NCBI GenBank assembly: GCA_911728455.2
Contig: OU452222.1
Location: forward strand, 25,658,923 to 25,722,922
From: Marthasterias glacialis
Taxonomy: Eukaryota; Echinodermata; Asteroidea; Forcipulatida; Asteriidae
Reading direction: 5' to 3'
DNA: 64,000 nucleotides
Below are positions 1-12,308 of this stretch, piece after piece. The position numbers were made by a program, and so were the translations under genes. The notes beneath the pieces were generated by a model, which worked only from the letters and a program-made list of their open reading frames with translations, was not told the DNA's origin and ran no database searches. Position 1 is the stretch's first letter. Each line of letters begins with the position of its first letter.

Positions 1-2064
1 TCGGACTTTTCTGCCTCATTCAGACCTGTTCGAAAGGCAAGTAACTTGGAACAACACTGTGCTCAAGGACGAGATCGTTCCTCATCTCCCAAACTTGGAC
101 GAAGACGATGAGCTCCGTGTCTTAGGAATAGGCAGTGGATCGGGTATGAGTCGGTCTCTAATCGTTTACTGAACTATCATATTTCACAAGTTGAACTGAA
201 TATCAAAGCCATTGCAACTGTGACGGAGACTAAACTAAATTTTGGATAAGGTGCTACTTACAAATTTGGTGAATTACTAGGTATTGATGCATTTTTACAC
301 CTTATAATTATTATAAAATAATTCAGTTGGAAACAAATCATTCTGTGCCTTTTTGTATATTTTTACATGATTTATTTAATTTAAAACTAATAGTCTTGAG
401 GAATGTCCACAAAATAGGTAACTTGCAGACATGGCTGGATTCTACTTATGACATCACATGCATTACTTATTTATTCATGAGGAAGTTTCTCAATAGAAAA
501 AACACATATACGTTATTCCTTTGGCGGACCCTGTCCAAGAACAATTGTCCACCGGAATAGGTCATTAATATATTACGTAACGACTATCGATTTTAAAGGA
601 AATAAATCATATAAAAATATACAGGAAGGTGCAACATGATTTTTTCTAACTGAATTATTGTATAATTATAAGGTGTACAATAAAATCATCAATACTTAGT
701 AATTTACCAAACCTATAAACTTCAGGTTTGAACCGGAGGACATGGTCAAATTGTGGTCATGTCTGTGCAACACTTGTTCAGTTTTCCATGGACTATCGAT
801 GATGTGTAGATTGTAAAAAAAAAAAAAAAATTAAAAAAATGTTGTTCAGAGGTTTTTCAAATAATAAACTTTGATTTATTGTGTTTCAAGGCAAGATCAC
901 ATCATAATGACAGAAAACAAAGGTTTCATCAACTCTTTCTGTTTTTATTTATGTGCGAAGTTTGAAGTTTTTTTAGAGCTTGGTAAGTTTTTTTATAATC
1001 ATCAGGAATAAGTTATTAAGGAAAGGAAAACTTTTTTGGGCTACATGAACATCTAATTGTATGCTAATTTTTAATTAAATGCTGTTATTTTAAAGGGGAA
1101 ATTGAGTATTCATTTTTAACTGCTCTGCTGAAAAAATACCCGACCATCACCAACCGTGTAGTTGAACCTGCAGAAGATCAAATTATCAAGTATAAAGCAT
1201 TGGCTCAATCAAAGACTCATGAACTACAAGGTGTAAAGTTTGAATGGCGGCAGCAAACCCTGGAGCAATACCGAGATACTGGAGGGGATGGAACCAAGTT
1301 TCATTTCATCATCTCAATACATTCCATGTACTTCATTGAGGACGTAGCCAGTTCTTTGACGTATCTGTATGACCTTCTGGAACCTGGTGGCAAATTGCTT
1401 GTCATCATCGCCTCAGGTAAATATACCCAAGAAGTTGAGCTAATGTCACTGGGTTTTCGCAGAAGAAAAAACAATTGTTGCATTTGGTAGACTTTCCCAG
1501 TCCCTCTGAGCCAGTTGATGTTGCGCCCTCTACCGGCGACTAATACAAAAACTAGCGTGGCCATTCAAGACTATGTGTCTTTGCAAAATAACAAAGTGAT
1601 TGACATTTTAAAGGAAATGTTGAAATTCACAAGTAAGTTTATAAAGTAAACATCCGATAAATAAGAACTAATAACACTTATTTACGAAACCTTGACTTCT
1701 TGCAGACCAAAGTGGCACCTCGAAACTTCGGAGACGCCTTCCCGGTTTGTTGAAACATAGTCAGCAATACATCGACTCAGCTGACATACGCAGCCCGTTT
1801 GAATCCCGCAACATTCCCTACATCCAAAGTCACCTTAACTCCCAAGTGGATATCACCGAATGCTTCGACGAGACATCTGAAGACGGGAATCTCATGCTTG
1901 ATTTCATCGTTCTATTAAAGGAATTCAAGAAGACGGCAACAGCCTCCCAGTATAAGGAGGTAATGGAGTATTTGGGCAGCAGTGATTGCTCTAAGAAAGA
2001 CGGCAGTCAAATCTTCCTGAACGGTGATGGCGATGCAGTCATAGTTACTAAGACGTCGAAGTGA
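1..2064 (+). CDS. HNMT: HNMT-like methyltransferase, copy A (5' end outside window)
   Basis: Predicted cytosolic SAM-dependent small-molecule N-methyltransferase of the histamine N-methyltransferase family. Exons read 1-143, 1096-1416 and 1706-2064 (TGA at 2062-2064), with GT/AG introns of 952 and 289 bp, both phase 1. By comparison with copy B, residues 1-19 lie left of the window. Visible family features: the SAM-binding loop GIGSGSGE spans the exon 1/2 junction, followed by VVEPAEDQ (acidic and Gln SAM contacts), LLEPGGKLLV, and a C-terminal DITECFDETSEDGNLMLDF block typical of HNMT. The frame is open throughout. At the position I align with human Gln143 there is His (IHS); at human Glu28 there is Leu, but with Asp just before it. 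The third exon is required: reading through intron 2 gives a false C-terminus. The family call is firm; histamine as the substrate is not. Confidence 0.9.
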
Positions 2065-2120
2065 GTTTCAGTGACGCTTATAATAAGCGCTCGTTTCTTG
2101 AAACATTTTTCAGAATGGAA

Positions 2121-2300
2121 CACCCACACAGTCATTCACTGAGTCCGTTCCGAGTTATCCACGCACGGAGTCCATAAGGGCGATACGCAGTCGTACACAC
2201 ACAGTCATGCACGGAGTACGCCGTCAGGACGATTCACACAAGCATACCCACACTGTCTATGCATGGAGTGCGTTTGATGCTCCACTACGTACCCACTTAT
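2121..2300 (+). repeat. Degenerate short tandem repeat in HNMT-like 3' flank
   Basis: Variants of cacggagtcc recur irregularly every 25-55 bases after the stop codon (near 2138, 2162, 2208 and 2263). The same array follows copy B at 9943-10115. Just downstream (2400-2480 and 10240-10322) both copies carry copies of the small palindrome ccaactatagttgg. These could be 3' UTR or simple repeat; no polyadenylation site was assigned. Confidence 0.45.
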
Positions 2301-2848
2301 TACACAAAGTACGCACTGTTTGATGCGCACACTTATACCAACGCAGTGTTTTGAACAAAATAGAGTGAAGTGTTTTTAGGGTGAACATGTTCCGTCCCAA
2401 CTTGACAATCACCCCAACTATAGTTGGCACTGGTCCCAACTTGAGTGTTACAGTTGGGGCGCCCAAACTATAGTTGGGATCGCCCGTGCAGCTCTACACG
2501 AAAGCGGAGCTGGAACCAAAGGCGAGGTTTGGAAAAGGCCTTTTGGTTGATATTAGTATCGGTCTTCTGGGCCGCTAACTCGTCATAATTAATCATGTAC
2601 AGAACATATGGGTTACAAATGTCTTTTTTTAGAGGGTTCTGACGGCGGACACATATGACAGGTGACGTTTTCATCTGTCTCCAAAGTACGGATTTAATTT
2701 CCCTCTCAGAAACCAAAATTCTAATTCGTCTCAAAATGTTATCAAGTACTAGAATATAGTGGTCTTAATAACTTCATACTATTATTACATGTATTTTATT
2801 TTTTATTCTTGTCCATTTCGTCAAAATAATAAGAAATGAACATTGCCA

Positions 2849-3415
2849 TTAAAGGGACACACCGGCTTACTGTTTACCTAAATTAGTGATGTGGAATGAC
2901 AGACAATAAAATGTGAACAAATACAAAACACGGTCAAAGGTCAGTTTATACGCTTTTCCAGCCGTTGCAACTGTCAAGTTTACGTGACAATGTTGCGCAA
3001 TGTTGTAAGTAGCCTGGTGCTCTGTTTATGTATGAACTGTTACAATGACGAGGCACGAGGATCCAGACTTCATATCCATTCAGCACAAATTCACGTGTAA
3101 ATAAAAAACAGACATAAACGGACAGTGTATTCTGTGTACGATGAACTGGACGAACTTACTTGCATTGCAATGAAGAACGTTTCTTCATTATATCGCAAGT
3201 AGGCCCTATGTTGTAAAAAATTACTTGGACGAATGCCAGTTGGGTCCAGGACTGATCTGTGTTGTCAGGTCGTGTTCAAATGTAGAAAGGGAGAAAATAA
3301 GCTTGGCATAATGTGGACATCACAGACATGATGGACCATAAATATTGTCAAAATGTGAGTCTTCATGAATTAAAATATACGCATGCATATTCACAATACA
3401 GTTCTATGACACAAA
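2849..3415 (+). mobile_element. Internally deleted copy of TTAA-ended transposon
   Basis: Begins TTAAAGGGACACACCGGCTT, the same terminus as the near full-length elements at 10694-12308 and 58971-60596. It follows them to about 3412 and then diverges. The following bases, up to about 3458, include cattccac and aaacagtaag, resembling the inverse of the left subterminal sequence, so a deleted right end may survive. No coding capacity is seen. Confidence 0.7.
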
Positions 3416-4105
3416 GTCATTCCACTGTGTAAGGTTTGACTTCACTAAACAGTAAGTTTAATCTATATTATAAGGTGAGTTGTAAGTATTACCATAGTGA
3501 TTTTATGAATGACTGGTCAATAAAAATTAGCAAAAACTTCTTCTTTAATAGCACTTCACATAATTTGCAGGACAAAAATAAAGGCAGGGGAAGAAGTGGA
3601 TAGGGTCTGGGGGCTGAGAATGGAAAGGGGAGGGAAACAGTTCAGTATCAGCACTCTGACCATCCTCAGAAACGAAAGAGAGGGCCAGGCAAGGCCGGGG
3701 TCCTAGTTCCTTACACCTGCTGCAAGGGAAGGCCAAAGTGGGAGGGGCTTTGGTTGTAGGACTACAATGTGAAAGAGTTTGTGTTATGTTGTATACATTA
3801 CGACATGCGTTATAGACTTTATACACAGGCATTGTTGTGCATGACGTAGGCCTACTTGTTGCAATGGCGTTTAATAGAGTAATTAAAAACTTAACCACAT
3901 GAAGCGGAGGGTTTTAAAGTGCAATGCATGTTCATGTAACTGATTAGATTATTAATTTTCACGTAAAGGAAACAATGAAATGAGCTGAAACTTTCGCAGG
4001 TTGATTTTATTAAATAACTCTTGATGCTCATAAGGTATGGAAGGTATGTTAAACACTCTATTCTTACTTTCATGTACTTAAACCCCCCGAGGCACGTCGT
4101 CTTTT
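3416..4105. other. Non-coding stretch with mosaic repeat junction
   Basis: No gene seen. Bases 3875-3958 are identical to 5020-5103. Bases 3960-4043 match 4348-4431, the interior of a neighbouring MITE, with one difference. The two blocks abut at 3958/3960, so this stretch is a chimera of two nearby sequences. Confidence 0.8.
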
Positions 4106-4469
4106 AAAGCCCATATTCACTTTTGGAAACACCGAAAAACATCATCAGATGTTCACAGATTTGCACATACTTACATGGTATAGAGACGATGATGGTAGAA
4201 ATCTTCCTGTGAAATATTTCTGTCTGATGTGTTATCGTTTTCGAATAATTAGTGAAATAAGATCCACAAATGATTTTTCGTCTAATGAGACGAAAACTCC
4301 GGCCGTTAGAATGAATACAAAAACGCTGAATGACTTTGTATTGTTTTCACGTAAAGGAAACGATGAAATGAGCTGAAACTTTCGCAGGTTGATTTTATTA
4401 AATAACTCTTGATGCTCATAAGGTATGGAAGTATTTCCAGACACTTTACCAATAGTGTATAATGGCTTT
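4106..4469 (-). mobile_element. MITE of the AGCCCCAGCTCAACATTGG family, divergent copy
   Basis: About 364 bp, beginning aaagcccat and ending ttaccaatagtg..ggcttt, degenerate forms of the family ends. The central palindrome cgtctaatgagacg and the conserved interior (tgaaatatttctgtctgatg, gagctgaaactttcgc) match the better copies at 13947-14306 and 20262-20602. It lies in reverse orientation to the 13947 copy and is non-coding. Confidence 0.75.
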
Positions 4470-5019
4470 AATTAATACGAAGGTATTTTGTGGAGTTTAG
4501 TATAACCGACACGTGTATTACGTATGTGTAAAAGCTGTTTTATACAAATTTTCAAGCTAGTTTCAGACTAATACAACATACTATACAGTATGTAGCAACC
4601 CATGAGAAAATACTTTCAATGTCCCAGGAAGTAATCCAGGCCCAATAAAACAAAACAAGAACACAAAGCCAGGCAGCTGGGCCCGCCTCAACCCCAACGC
4701 CCACTTTACCAGTAGCCAATCTTTGCCCAAACACATCAACTCTGAGTTTTTTTTTATTGGTCGACACTGTCAAGCAACCCCCAGAGCATGGCTGATTGAT
4801 CACAGATGTCAGGAGGCCAGCCCATGATTGATCACCAAAGGGTACCCTGGGAGAAGCATTTTTGTATACACAAACTGATGGCTTATGACTTTGGGGTCGG
4901 CTGGTTCTCATTGGTATCTGGCTCATAGTAAACTCTCAGGCTAAAGGGTCTATGCTGTGTTGTTATAGGTTGCCTGATGTAGGAATACAAAAAATATTCG
5001 ATTTTTTTAGCATTCAACG
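4470..5019. other. No recognisable feature
   Basis: AT-rich at its ends, with a C-rich middle (4670-4930). The short ORFs have no recognisable family and are not supported by splice signals. Confidence 0.5.
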
Positions 5020-5103
5020 TAGAGTAATTAAAAACTTAACCACATGAAGCGGAGGGTTTTAAAGTGCAATGCATGTTCATGTAACTGATTAGATTATTAA
5101 TTT
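5020..5103 (+). repeat. 84-bp perfect direct repeat, second copy
   Basis: Identical to 3875-3958 by eye, beginning tagagtaattaaaaactt and ending attattaattt. The flanks differ. It is part of the same mosaic rearrangement. Confidence 0.9.
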
Positions 5104-7774
5104 CTCATTGTGTAGAGGCGGTTTTTGATTTGTCCACGAATAAATTATGAATAAGGAAACTCACCTACTTTAGAGTGTGATCTGTGGCGACTCAGCACTT
5201 TTTTTGATTAGAGGGCCGGCCTTTCTAACCAAACCTTACTACACATACTTTGTTGATACCTAGATAATAAGTAAATCATTTTATACTGATTTTTAAAGCA
5301 AAACTTTACAAAATGTCAATGAAGAATTTTAACCAACTGGCATTTTGTAAACTTTTAGCAAAGAAGAGCTTGTATATGTTTGTTGTCCAGGTAATTTTCA
5401 TCTGAACACAATTAGAACGTAGTCAATTTTCGAAATTATTTTTCGCTTTTATATAGATCGATTGAAGCTCCAGAGTTGTCCGGAGGGTGAGTGCCGAGCT
5501 ATTACCGCGACACACATTTAACGACTACGCAAGTGTACAACTGAACTGTGCATTTCTCAAATTAGTACGCAACAGTGTTGTAATGGAAGTGCATGAGTTG
5601 TAATATTGTCTCGTGATGTCACACGTGATACGTGAACGACGTAGTTGGTCAGGCGACCTGGTTGCACCAATGACAGGGTGCAAGGAGGCAGTTCGCGCCA
5701 CTAGAGGTCAGGTGCATATTTATTGTGCGCAATTTATAGTTTAGTTGGGCTGTTTTGCGCATAATCTTTAAGAAGTTATTTAAGTTTATGTAAGATGTTC
5801 TGCGCTGTTGGGCGTGCAAATTGCAGGCGAGAAAGCAAGATAAAAGCTGCTGTTTTAGGGCTGCAGGGCAGAGGATTTGTTCCAACAGTTGTCTAGAGTT
5901 AGAGCTAAAGAGAGCAAGTGTATAGCGAGACGTAAGTGTTTATCTTCTTTGTGAATTCAGACGGCATTTGTTGCATTTTTGGTTGTGCAAGCTTGATTGG
6001 AGTGGTGCAAGGGTTCGCCTGTATCACTCGTTGCTAGAATCTAGGCTGCGTTATTGGGCTTTGCGTGTGCAGGCGATCGTCGTGTTTTAACACAAGCCGG
6101 ATACGATACTGCGGTGTAGTTGACAGGGTTAAGTTGAACTACGACCCGAAGGTTGCCGTCGCTGTGTGCGAGGTAGACAACTACGGGTTTTGTGTGAAGG
6201 TTGCATTGGCAGAGCGAGTTGTGCGGTTGTGCCGGAACCGAGGTGTGTGCTCAAGGCCCAGGGGGCTAGTGCATAACTGTTGCATAGGGTTCTGAGTGCG
6301 GGTTGCCGTTCACACAATATTGATTTAGCAGTAATTATTGTGAGTAACTTAAGTCTCGTTTCAAACTGCTGATAGGCTACATTGTTTTACCCAATTTCTT
6401 GAGTTGAAGGTGATTGAATAAATAAATTGAGGTCAAGGTCACAGATTTTGTTTCTGATCTGTGTGATTATTTTTAGTGATCTGTGTGTATTCTGACAGAG
6501 ATGTGTACAACTAATTATAATCGGTGGTATACTTCCTCGGAAAGGAATCTCGTCCCTCAGCCTTTAGTCCGCTTAGTGACTCTAACTTGAGGAAGGAGAC
6601 AAGGATCAAGTTAATAATTATAGACAGGATAACTGTTTATGCTCGCTACAGTATCTTTATTTACTATTATTATTTATATTTTACACTGCGAGTGTGGTTG
6701 AACGTGGTATGCAAGTGGTTTTTGCCTCTACTCTCGTATAATGTACACACAACCACATGATTAATAGCAGAAATAAAATCATATAATCACATTACTTTCC
6801 GTGTTTCCCAGTTAGTCCATCCTCACATGTTGTTTTCTTGTTTATCTATTTGGTTGTACGTTTTTGTTTGTTCTTTTGTACTTTGTGCAGTCCTGCGTAT
6901 TACCTGCACCACTTTGTGGTCCAAGCTCGTTTTTTAGCCTAATTTCTAGATGAAAAAAAAGAACATATTATAAACGACAACTTCAATTTACTTTCCAGTG
7001 CTATTCCTTCATTTGCTGGATAGCAATGGGCTCGTGACATAATTTAGACAACCGTATTTTAACCACGAGGACTTAAAATATGATCGTCTGACAACGTTCT
7101 ACATGGTGGCGTAAAACACAATCAACAAATGTGCCATTAAGTGGTGTTAATGGTGTCTTTTGACCATTTTTGGTAAAAACATTCCGGGTGAAAACAATTC
7201 CGTTGAAAAAAAATAAACAACACAAAAATGTGTAGATAGTTTGAACTCCTAAAATACAACTACAAAACACAACATCCAAGATGGCCGCCCGAAATGGCTG
7301 CCATATCAACATTTTCCCGCAATGCATTTAAAACTATCACTTGACACCCTTTGGGTGAACAGTGGAAATTCTGTTGGAAAGAACTCAGTCACTAGAAACG
7401 AGTACAGTTTGCTATGGTAACAACTGACCTGACCCTTAATAAAAATCTTTTTCTTCAACCCTAGATAAAAATCTGATAATTTGTTGGGTGCAGCGTTTAC
7501 AAAGTCCAGGTAGGGTTAAAGCTTTTCTTCCTAATTGGGTGCTCTGCAGTAGTTTTAGAACTTCGCTGCATTGTAGTATTTCGCTTATCTATAAGGGTAC
7601 AATAATTGTGGAATGTTGCATTGTTGCTTTTGTCATTAATTGATTGTTACACTGTGGAAATAAATAACAACTTGAAACCTCACCGATTGACCCCATTGTT
7701 GTGTTTTTGTTAGCAGACCGTGTTTCAGACAGCAGGTAGTTGCCTAGGAGTCGTGTAGAGGATAGACAACCGAT
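5104..7774. other. Upstream region of HNMT-like copy B
   Basis: No protein-coding gene supported. The 5450-6300 part is richer in G and C and contains a consensus donor (gagac/gtaagtg near 5930), so an untranslated exon is possible. The ORFs there are short and unlike any family I recognise. The segment just before 7775 (cagaccgtgtttcagacag..gataATGGCGG context) is the likely 5' UTR of copy B, since a pyrimidine-rich stretch ending ttagcag occurs near 7712. Confidence 0.4.
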
Positions 7775-9886
7775 ATGGCGGAATCACGATTACAATATTT
7801 TAAAGATCAGGACTACTACCTGAGGTCGTTTCGGACTTTTCTGTCTTATTCAATCCTGTTCGAAAGGCAAGTAAATTGGAACAACACTGTGCTCAAGGAC
7901 GAGATCGTTCCTCATCTCCCAAACTTGGACGAAGACGATGAGCTCCGTGTCTTAGGAATAGGCAGTGGATCGGGTATGAGTCGGTCTCTAATCGTTTACT
8001 GAACTATCATATTTCACAAGTTGAACTGAATGTCAAAGCCATTACAACTGTGACGGAGACTAAACTAATTTTTTTGATAAGGTGCTACTTACAAATTTGG
8101 TGAATTACTAGGTATTGATGCTTTTATTTTACACCTTATAATTATTATAAAATAATTCAGTTGGAAACAAATCATTTTGTGCCTTCCTGTATATTTTTAC
8201 ATGATTTATTTAATTTAAAACTAATAGTCTTGAGGAACGCCCACAAAATAGGTCACTTGCAGACATGGCTGGATTTTACACATGACGTCACATGCATTAC
8301 TTATTTATTCATGAGGAAATTTCTCAATAGAAAAAAAACAAACATATACGTTATTCCTTTGGCGGACCCTGTCCAAAAACAATTGTCCACCGGAATAGAT
8401 CATTAATATATTATGTAACGACTATCGATTTTAAAGGAAATAAATCATATAAAAATATACAGGAAGGCTCAACATGATTTTTTCTAACTGAATTATTGTA
8501 TGATAACTGTAAGGTGCACAATAAAATCATCAATACTTAGTAATTTACCAAACCTATAAACTTCAGGTTTGAACAGGAGGACATGGTCAAATTGTGGTCA
8601 TGTCTGTGCAACACTTGTTCAGTTTTCCAAGTCCTTTCGAGGATGTGTAGATTGTAAAAAAAAAAAAATTTAAATGTTGTTCAGAGGTTTTTCAAACAAA
8701 CTTTGATTTATTGTGATTCAAGGCAAGATCACATCATAATGACGGAAAACAAAGATTTCATAAACTCTTTCTGTTTTTATTTTCTGAAGTTTTTTAGAGC
8801 TTGGTAAGTTTTTTTTTATAATCAGGAATAAGTTATTAATTAAGGAAATGAAAACTTTTTTGGGCTACATGAACATCTAATTGTATGCTAATTTTTAATT
8901 AAATGCTGTTATTTTAAAGGGGAAATGGAGTATTCATTTTTAACTGCTCTGCTGAAGAAATACCCGACCATCACCAACCGTGTAGTTGAACCTGCAGAAG
9001 ATCAAATTATCAAGTATAAAGCATTGGCTCAATCAAAGACTCACGAACTACAAGGTGTAAAGTTTGAATGGCGGCAGCAAACCCTGGAGCAATACCGAGA
9101 TACTGGAGGGGATGGAACCAAGTTTCATTTCATCAGCTCAATAAATTCCATGTACTTCGTTGAGGACGTAGCCAGTTCTTTGACGTATCTGTATGACCTT
9201 CTGGAACCTGGTGGCAAATTGCTTGTCATGATCGTCTCAGGTAAATATACCCAAGAAGTAGAGCTAATGTCACTGGGTTTTCGCAGAAGAAAAAACAATT
9301 GTTGCATTTGGTAGACTTTCCCAGTCCCTCTGAGCCAGTTGATGTTGCGCCCTCTACCGGCGACTAATACAAAAACTAGCGTAGCCATTCAAGACTGTGT
9401 CTTTGCAAAATAACAAGGTGATTGACATTTTAAAGGAAATGTTGAAATTTACAAGTAAGTTTATAAAGTAAACATCCGGTAAATAAGAACTAATAACACT
9501 TATTTACGAAACCTTGACTACTTGCAGACCAAAGTGGCATCTCGAAACTTCGGAGACGCCTTCCCGGTTTGTTGAAACATAGTCAGCAATACATCAACTC
9601 AGCTGACACACGCAGCCCGTTTGAATCCCGCAAAATTCCCTACATCCAAAGTCGCCTTACCTCCCAAGTGGATATCACCGAGTGCTTCGACGAGACATCA
9701 GAAGACGGGAATCTCATGCTTGATTTCCTCGTTCTGTTAAAGGAATTCAAGAAGACGGCAACAGCCTCCCAATATAAGGAGGTAATAGAGTATTTGGCCA
9801 GCAGTGATTGCTCTAAGAAAGACGGCAGTAAAATCTTCCTGAACAGTGATTGCGATGCACTCATAGTTACTAAGACGTCGAAGTGA
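7775..9886 (+). CDS. HNMT: HNMT-like methyltransferase, copy B (complete)
   Basis: Predicted SAM-dependent N-methyltransferase of the histamine N-methyltransferase family, likely cytosolic. Exons 7775-7973, 8920-9240 and 9528-9886 join in frame (phase 1 at both junctions) to 292 codons plus TGA, the length of human HNMT. ATG at 7775 has ATGGCGG context. By residue: F9 and Y15 match human substrate-pocket aromatics; G61-IGSGSGE-68 is the SAM loop; E90 and Q95 in VVEPAEDQ fit the SAM contacts; LLEPGGKLLVM is strand 5; the DITECFDET block is C-terminal. Substrate contacts differ: human Glu28 aligns with Leu28, human Gln143 with Asn142, and human Asn283 is not clearly kept. There is no signal peptide or membrane segment. 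It is a tandem paralogue of copy A. The family is certain on motif order and length; the substrate is open. Confidence 0.93.
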
Positions 9887-11301
9887 GTTTCAGTGACGCT
9901 TTCAATAAGCGCTCGTTTCTTGAAACATTTTTCAGAATGGAATACCCACACAGTCATTCACTGAGTCCGTTCCGAGTTATCCACACACGGAGTCCGTAAG
10001 GGCGATACGCAGTCGCACACACGCAGTCATGCACGGAGTCCGCCGTCAGGACAATTCACACACGCATACCCACCCATCTACGCGTGGAGTCCGTTTGATG
10101 CGTTTGTAAACGAAAGCTTCCCACCCGCTACGCACCCACTTATTACACAAAGTAAGCACTGTTTGACGCGCACACTTATACCAACGCACTGTTTTGAACA
10201 AAATAGAGTGAAGTGTTTTTAGGGTGAACATGTACCGTCCCAACTTGACAATCACCCCAACTATAGTTGGCACTGGTCCCAACTTGAGTGTTACAGTTGG
10301 GGCGCCCCAATTATAGTTGGGATCGCCCGTGCAGCTCTACACGAAAGCGGAGCCGGAGCCAAAGGCGAGGTTTGGAAAAGGCCTTTTGGTTGATAGTAGT
10401 ATCGGTCTTCTGGACCGCTAACTCGTCATAATTAATCATGTACAGAACATATGGGATACAAATGTCTTTTTTAGAGGGTTCTGACGGCGGACACATATGA
10501 CAGGTGACGTTTTCATCAGTCTCCAAAAGACGGATTTAATTTCCCTCAGCTCCTCTTGGAAACCAAAATTCTAATTCGTCTCAAATGTTATCAATAAATA
10601 GAATATAGTGGTCTTAATAACTTCATACTATATTATTATTTTATTTTTTATTCTTGTCCATTTCGTTAAAATAATAAGAAATGAACATTGCCATTAAAGG
10701 AACACATCGGCTTACCTTACTGTTTACCTAAATTAGTGAAGTGGAATGACAGACAATTTTTTTGAAATTGTTCTTAAAAAAAATCATCAAAATATCACGT
10801 AACTAACGAAAAATGTGAAAAAAACAAAACAAGGTCAAAGGTCAGCTTATACGCTTTTCCAGCCGTTGCAACTGTCAAGTTTACGTGACAATGTTGCGCA
10901 ATGTTGTAAGTAGATTGGTGCTCTGTTTATGTATGAATTATTACAATGACGAGGCATAAGGATCCAGACTTCATATCCATCCAGCACAAATTCACGTGCA
11001 AATAAAAACACATAAACGGACAGTGTATTCTGTGTACGACGAACTGGACGAACTTACTTGCAATGGAGAACGTTTCTTCATTATATCGCAAGTAGGCCCT
11101 ATGTTGTAAAACATTACTTGGACGAATGCCAGTTGGGTCCAGGACTGATCTGTGTTGTCAGGTCGTGTTCAAATGTAGAAACGGAGAGAATAAGCTTGGC
11201 ATAATTAACATCACAGACATGATGGACCATAAATATTATCAAAATGTGTCTTCATTAATTAAAATATACGCAGGCATATTCACAATACAGTTCTATGACA
11301 C
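7831..11301 (+). repeat. Tandem segmental duplication, right copy
   Basis: Partner of the segment from the left edge to 3412, including introns and 3' flank. The copies diverge beyond about 11301, where this copy continues into the full TTAA element and the left copy does not. Confidence 0.93.
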
Positions 11302-12308
11302 AAACCTGTCCATCAAAATTATGGCAAAGACCACATCCTTCATGTTCTCATTGTGACCAGCCTGCTGCAGTCTAAAAACTAATGGTAGTGTCCCTAATCA
11401 TGGATCATCTTTTCACATTGGCTTGGCCAATGACAGTCATGTGCCAAGCGAGCCTCCCGCTTTCGCTGCAAACGGATTGCCAATCCTGGCAGCTTTAGCG
11501 AAGGCATTCTCCCGTTTTTCGGGCGATGACTTCACTGGCCGGCCGCGGCCACCGCCACCGGTTTTTGTTGTGGCGATTGGTGGGAGTGGACATTATGCAG
11601 CTATCATAGAAGTAGATAGATCAGCTGTACAGTATGGGATAAACATTCCCCGTCATCGTCCCGCGTGTGCGTAGCGCAGCCAACACGTTACAATAGTTAG
11701 GGGATAATAGCTAGGGGTACAGACTAAAACCCTCGTAAAAAACCGTAATTGTTGGTCTGGCTATCTACCCCTCCCACAAGCTCCCACACTTACGGCTAGA
11801 CCGACCGGCAAGCTGGGGAGTTCATGCCCCGGGGTTTGTCTCTCTGGCCCCACGAGACACGGCACCGGCTGTACGGGATATGCCCCCAAGGTTTACGTTC
11901 CGCTAGCTCCCACACTGGTGCGCCGTAAGACACGCTTCGGTTGCACGGACTCTCTGAATGCGAATATTACGTTCAATTTTTCATCATTTACAAATTGTAT
12001 CAATAATCTGAATACATAAGTCTTTTTTGTCAAATACTCATGAATAATTGTAAAAAAAAAAGGATTTAAATTGGTTCAGTAATTTACTTTTATACGGCTG
12101 GAAGTAAAACTAACTCCGAAGATCACGTGATTTATCCGAACCACTTTTTTGGTTCGGATAAATCGTTTTTTGAAAAATGCTCGAAAACGGCAACATTTGA
12201 TAGTTTCTTTTATGAACCGTTTTTCTCCATTCCTGAAAGACCTTTGAAGTCATATGTTAGCCTATTTTGTAGCCCAAATAGCCCAACGAAGCCGGTGTGC
12301 ACCTTTAA
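10694..12308 (+). mobile_element. TTAA-ended non-autonomous DNA transposon, about 1.6 kb
   Basis: Left end TTAAAGGAACACATCGGCTT; right end is the inverse of TTAAAGGTGCACACCGGCTT. An inverted relative lies at 58971-60596. TTAA at both extremes suggests a TTAA target duplication, as in piggyBac-like elements, but the inner termini do not identify a superfamily. The interior has an unusually GC-rich block (about 11420-11960) conserved in both copies, with an 83-codon ORF at 11423-11674 of unknown nature that is not maintained in the other copy. No transposase is seen. The family also supplies the remnant at 2849-3415. Confidence 0.85.

Larger units (their letters stand above)
1..3412 (+). repeat. 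Tandem segmental duplication, left copy
   Basis: The sequence from the left edge to about 3412 recurs at about 7831-11301, covering exons, both introns, the 3' flank and part of a TTAA transposon. The offset drifts from 7830 to 7889 through small indels. Exon identity counted by eye is about 96 percent. The duplication probably starts left of the window. The flank next to the transposon (aagaaatgaacattgcc) is the same in both copies, so the transposon was present before the duplication. Confidence 0.93.

Noticed and set aside
1417-1490. HNMT-like second exon reading on to a stop (FRRRKNNCCIW end)
   Set aside because: This is intron read-through; the gtaaat donor and the exon 3 acceptor give an exact HNMT-length protein.
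5578-6770. Solo LTR or untranslated exon in the GC-richer block
   Set aside because: No matching terminal TG/CA with target duplication, no primer-binding site and no second LTR were found; left unassigned.
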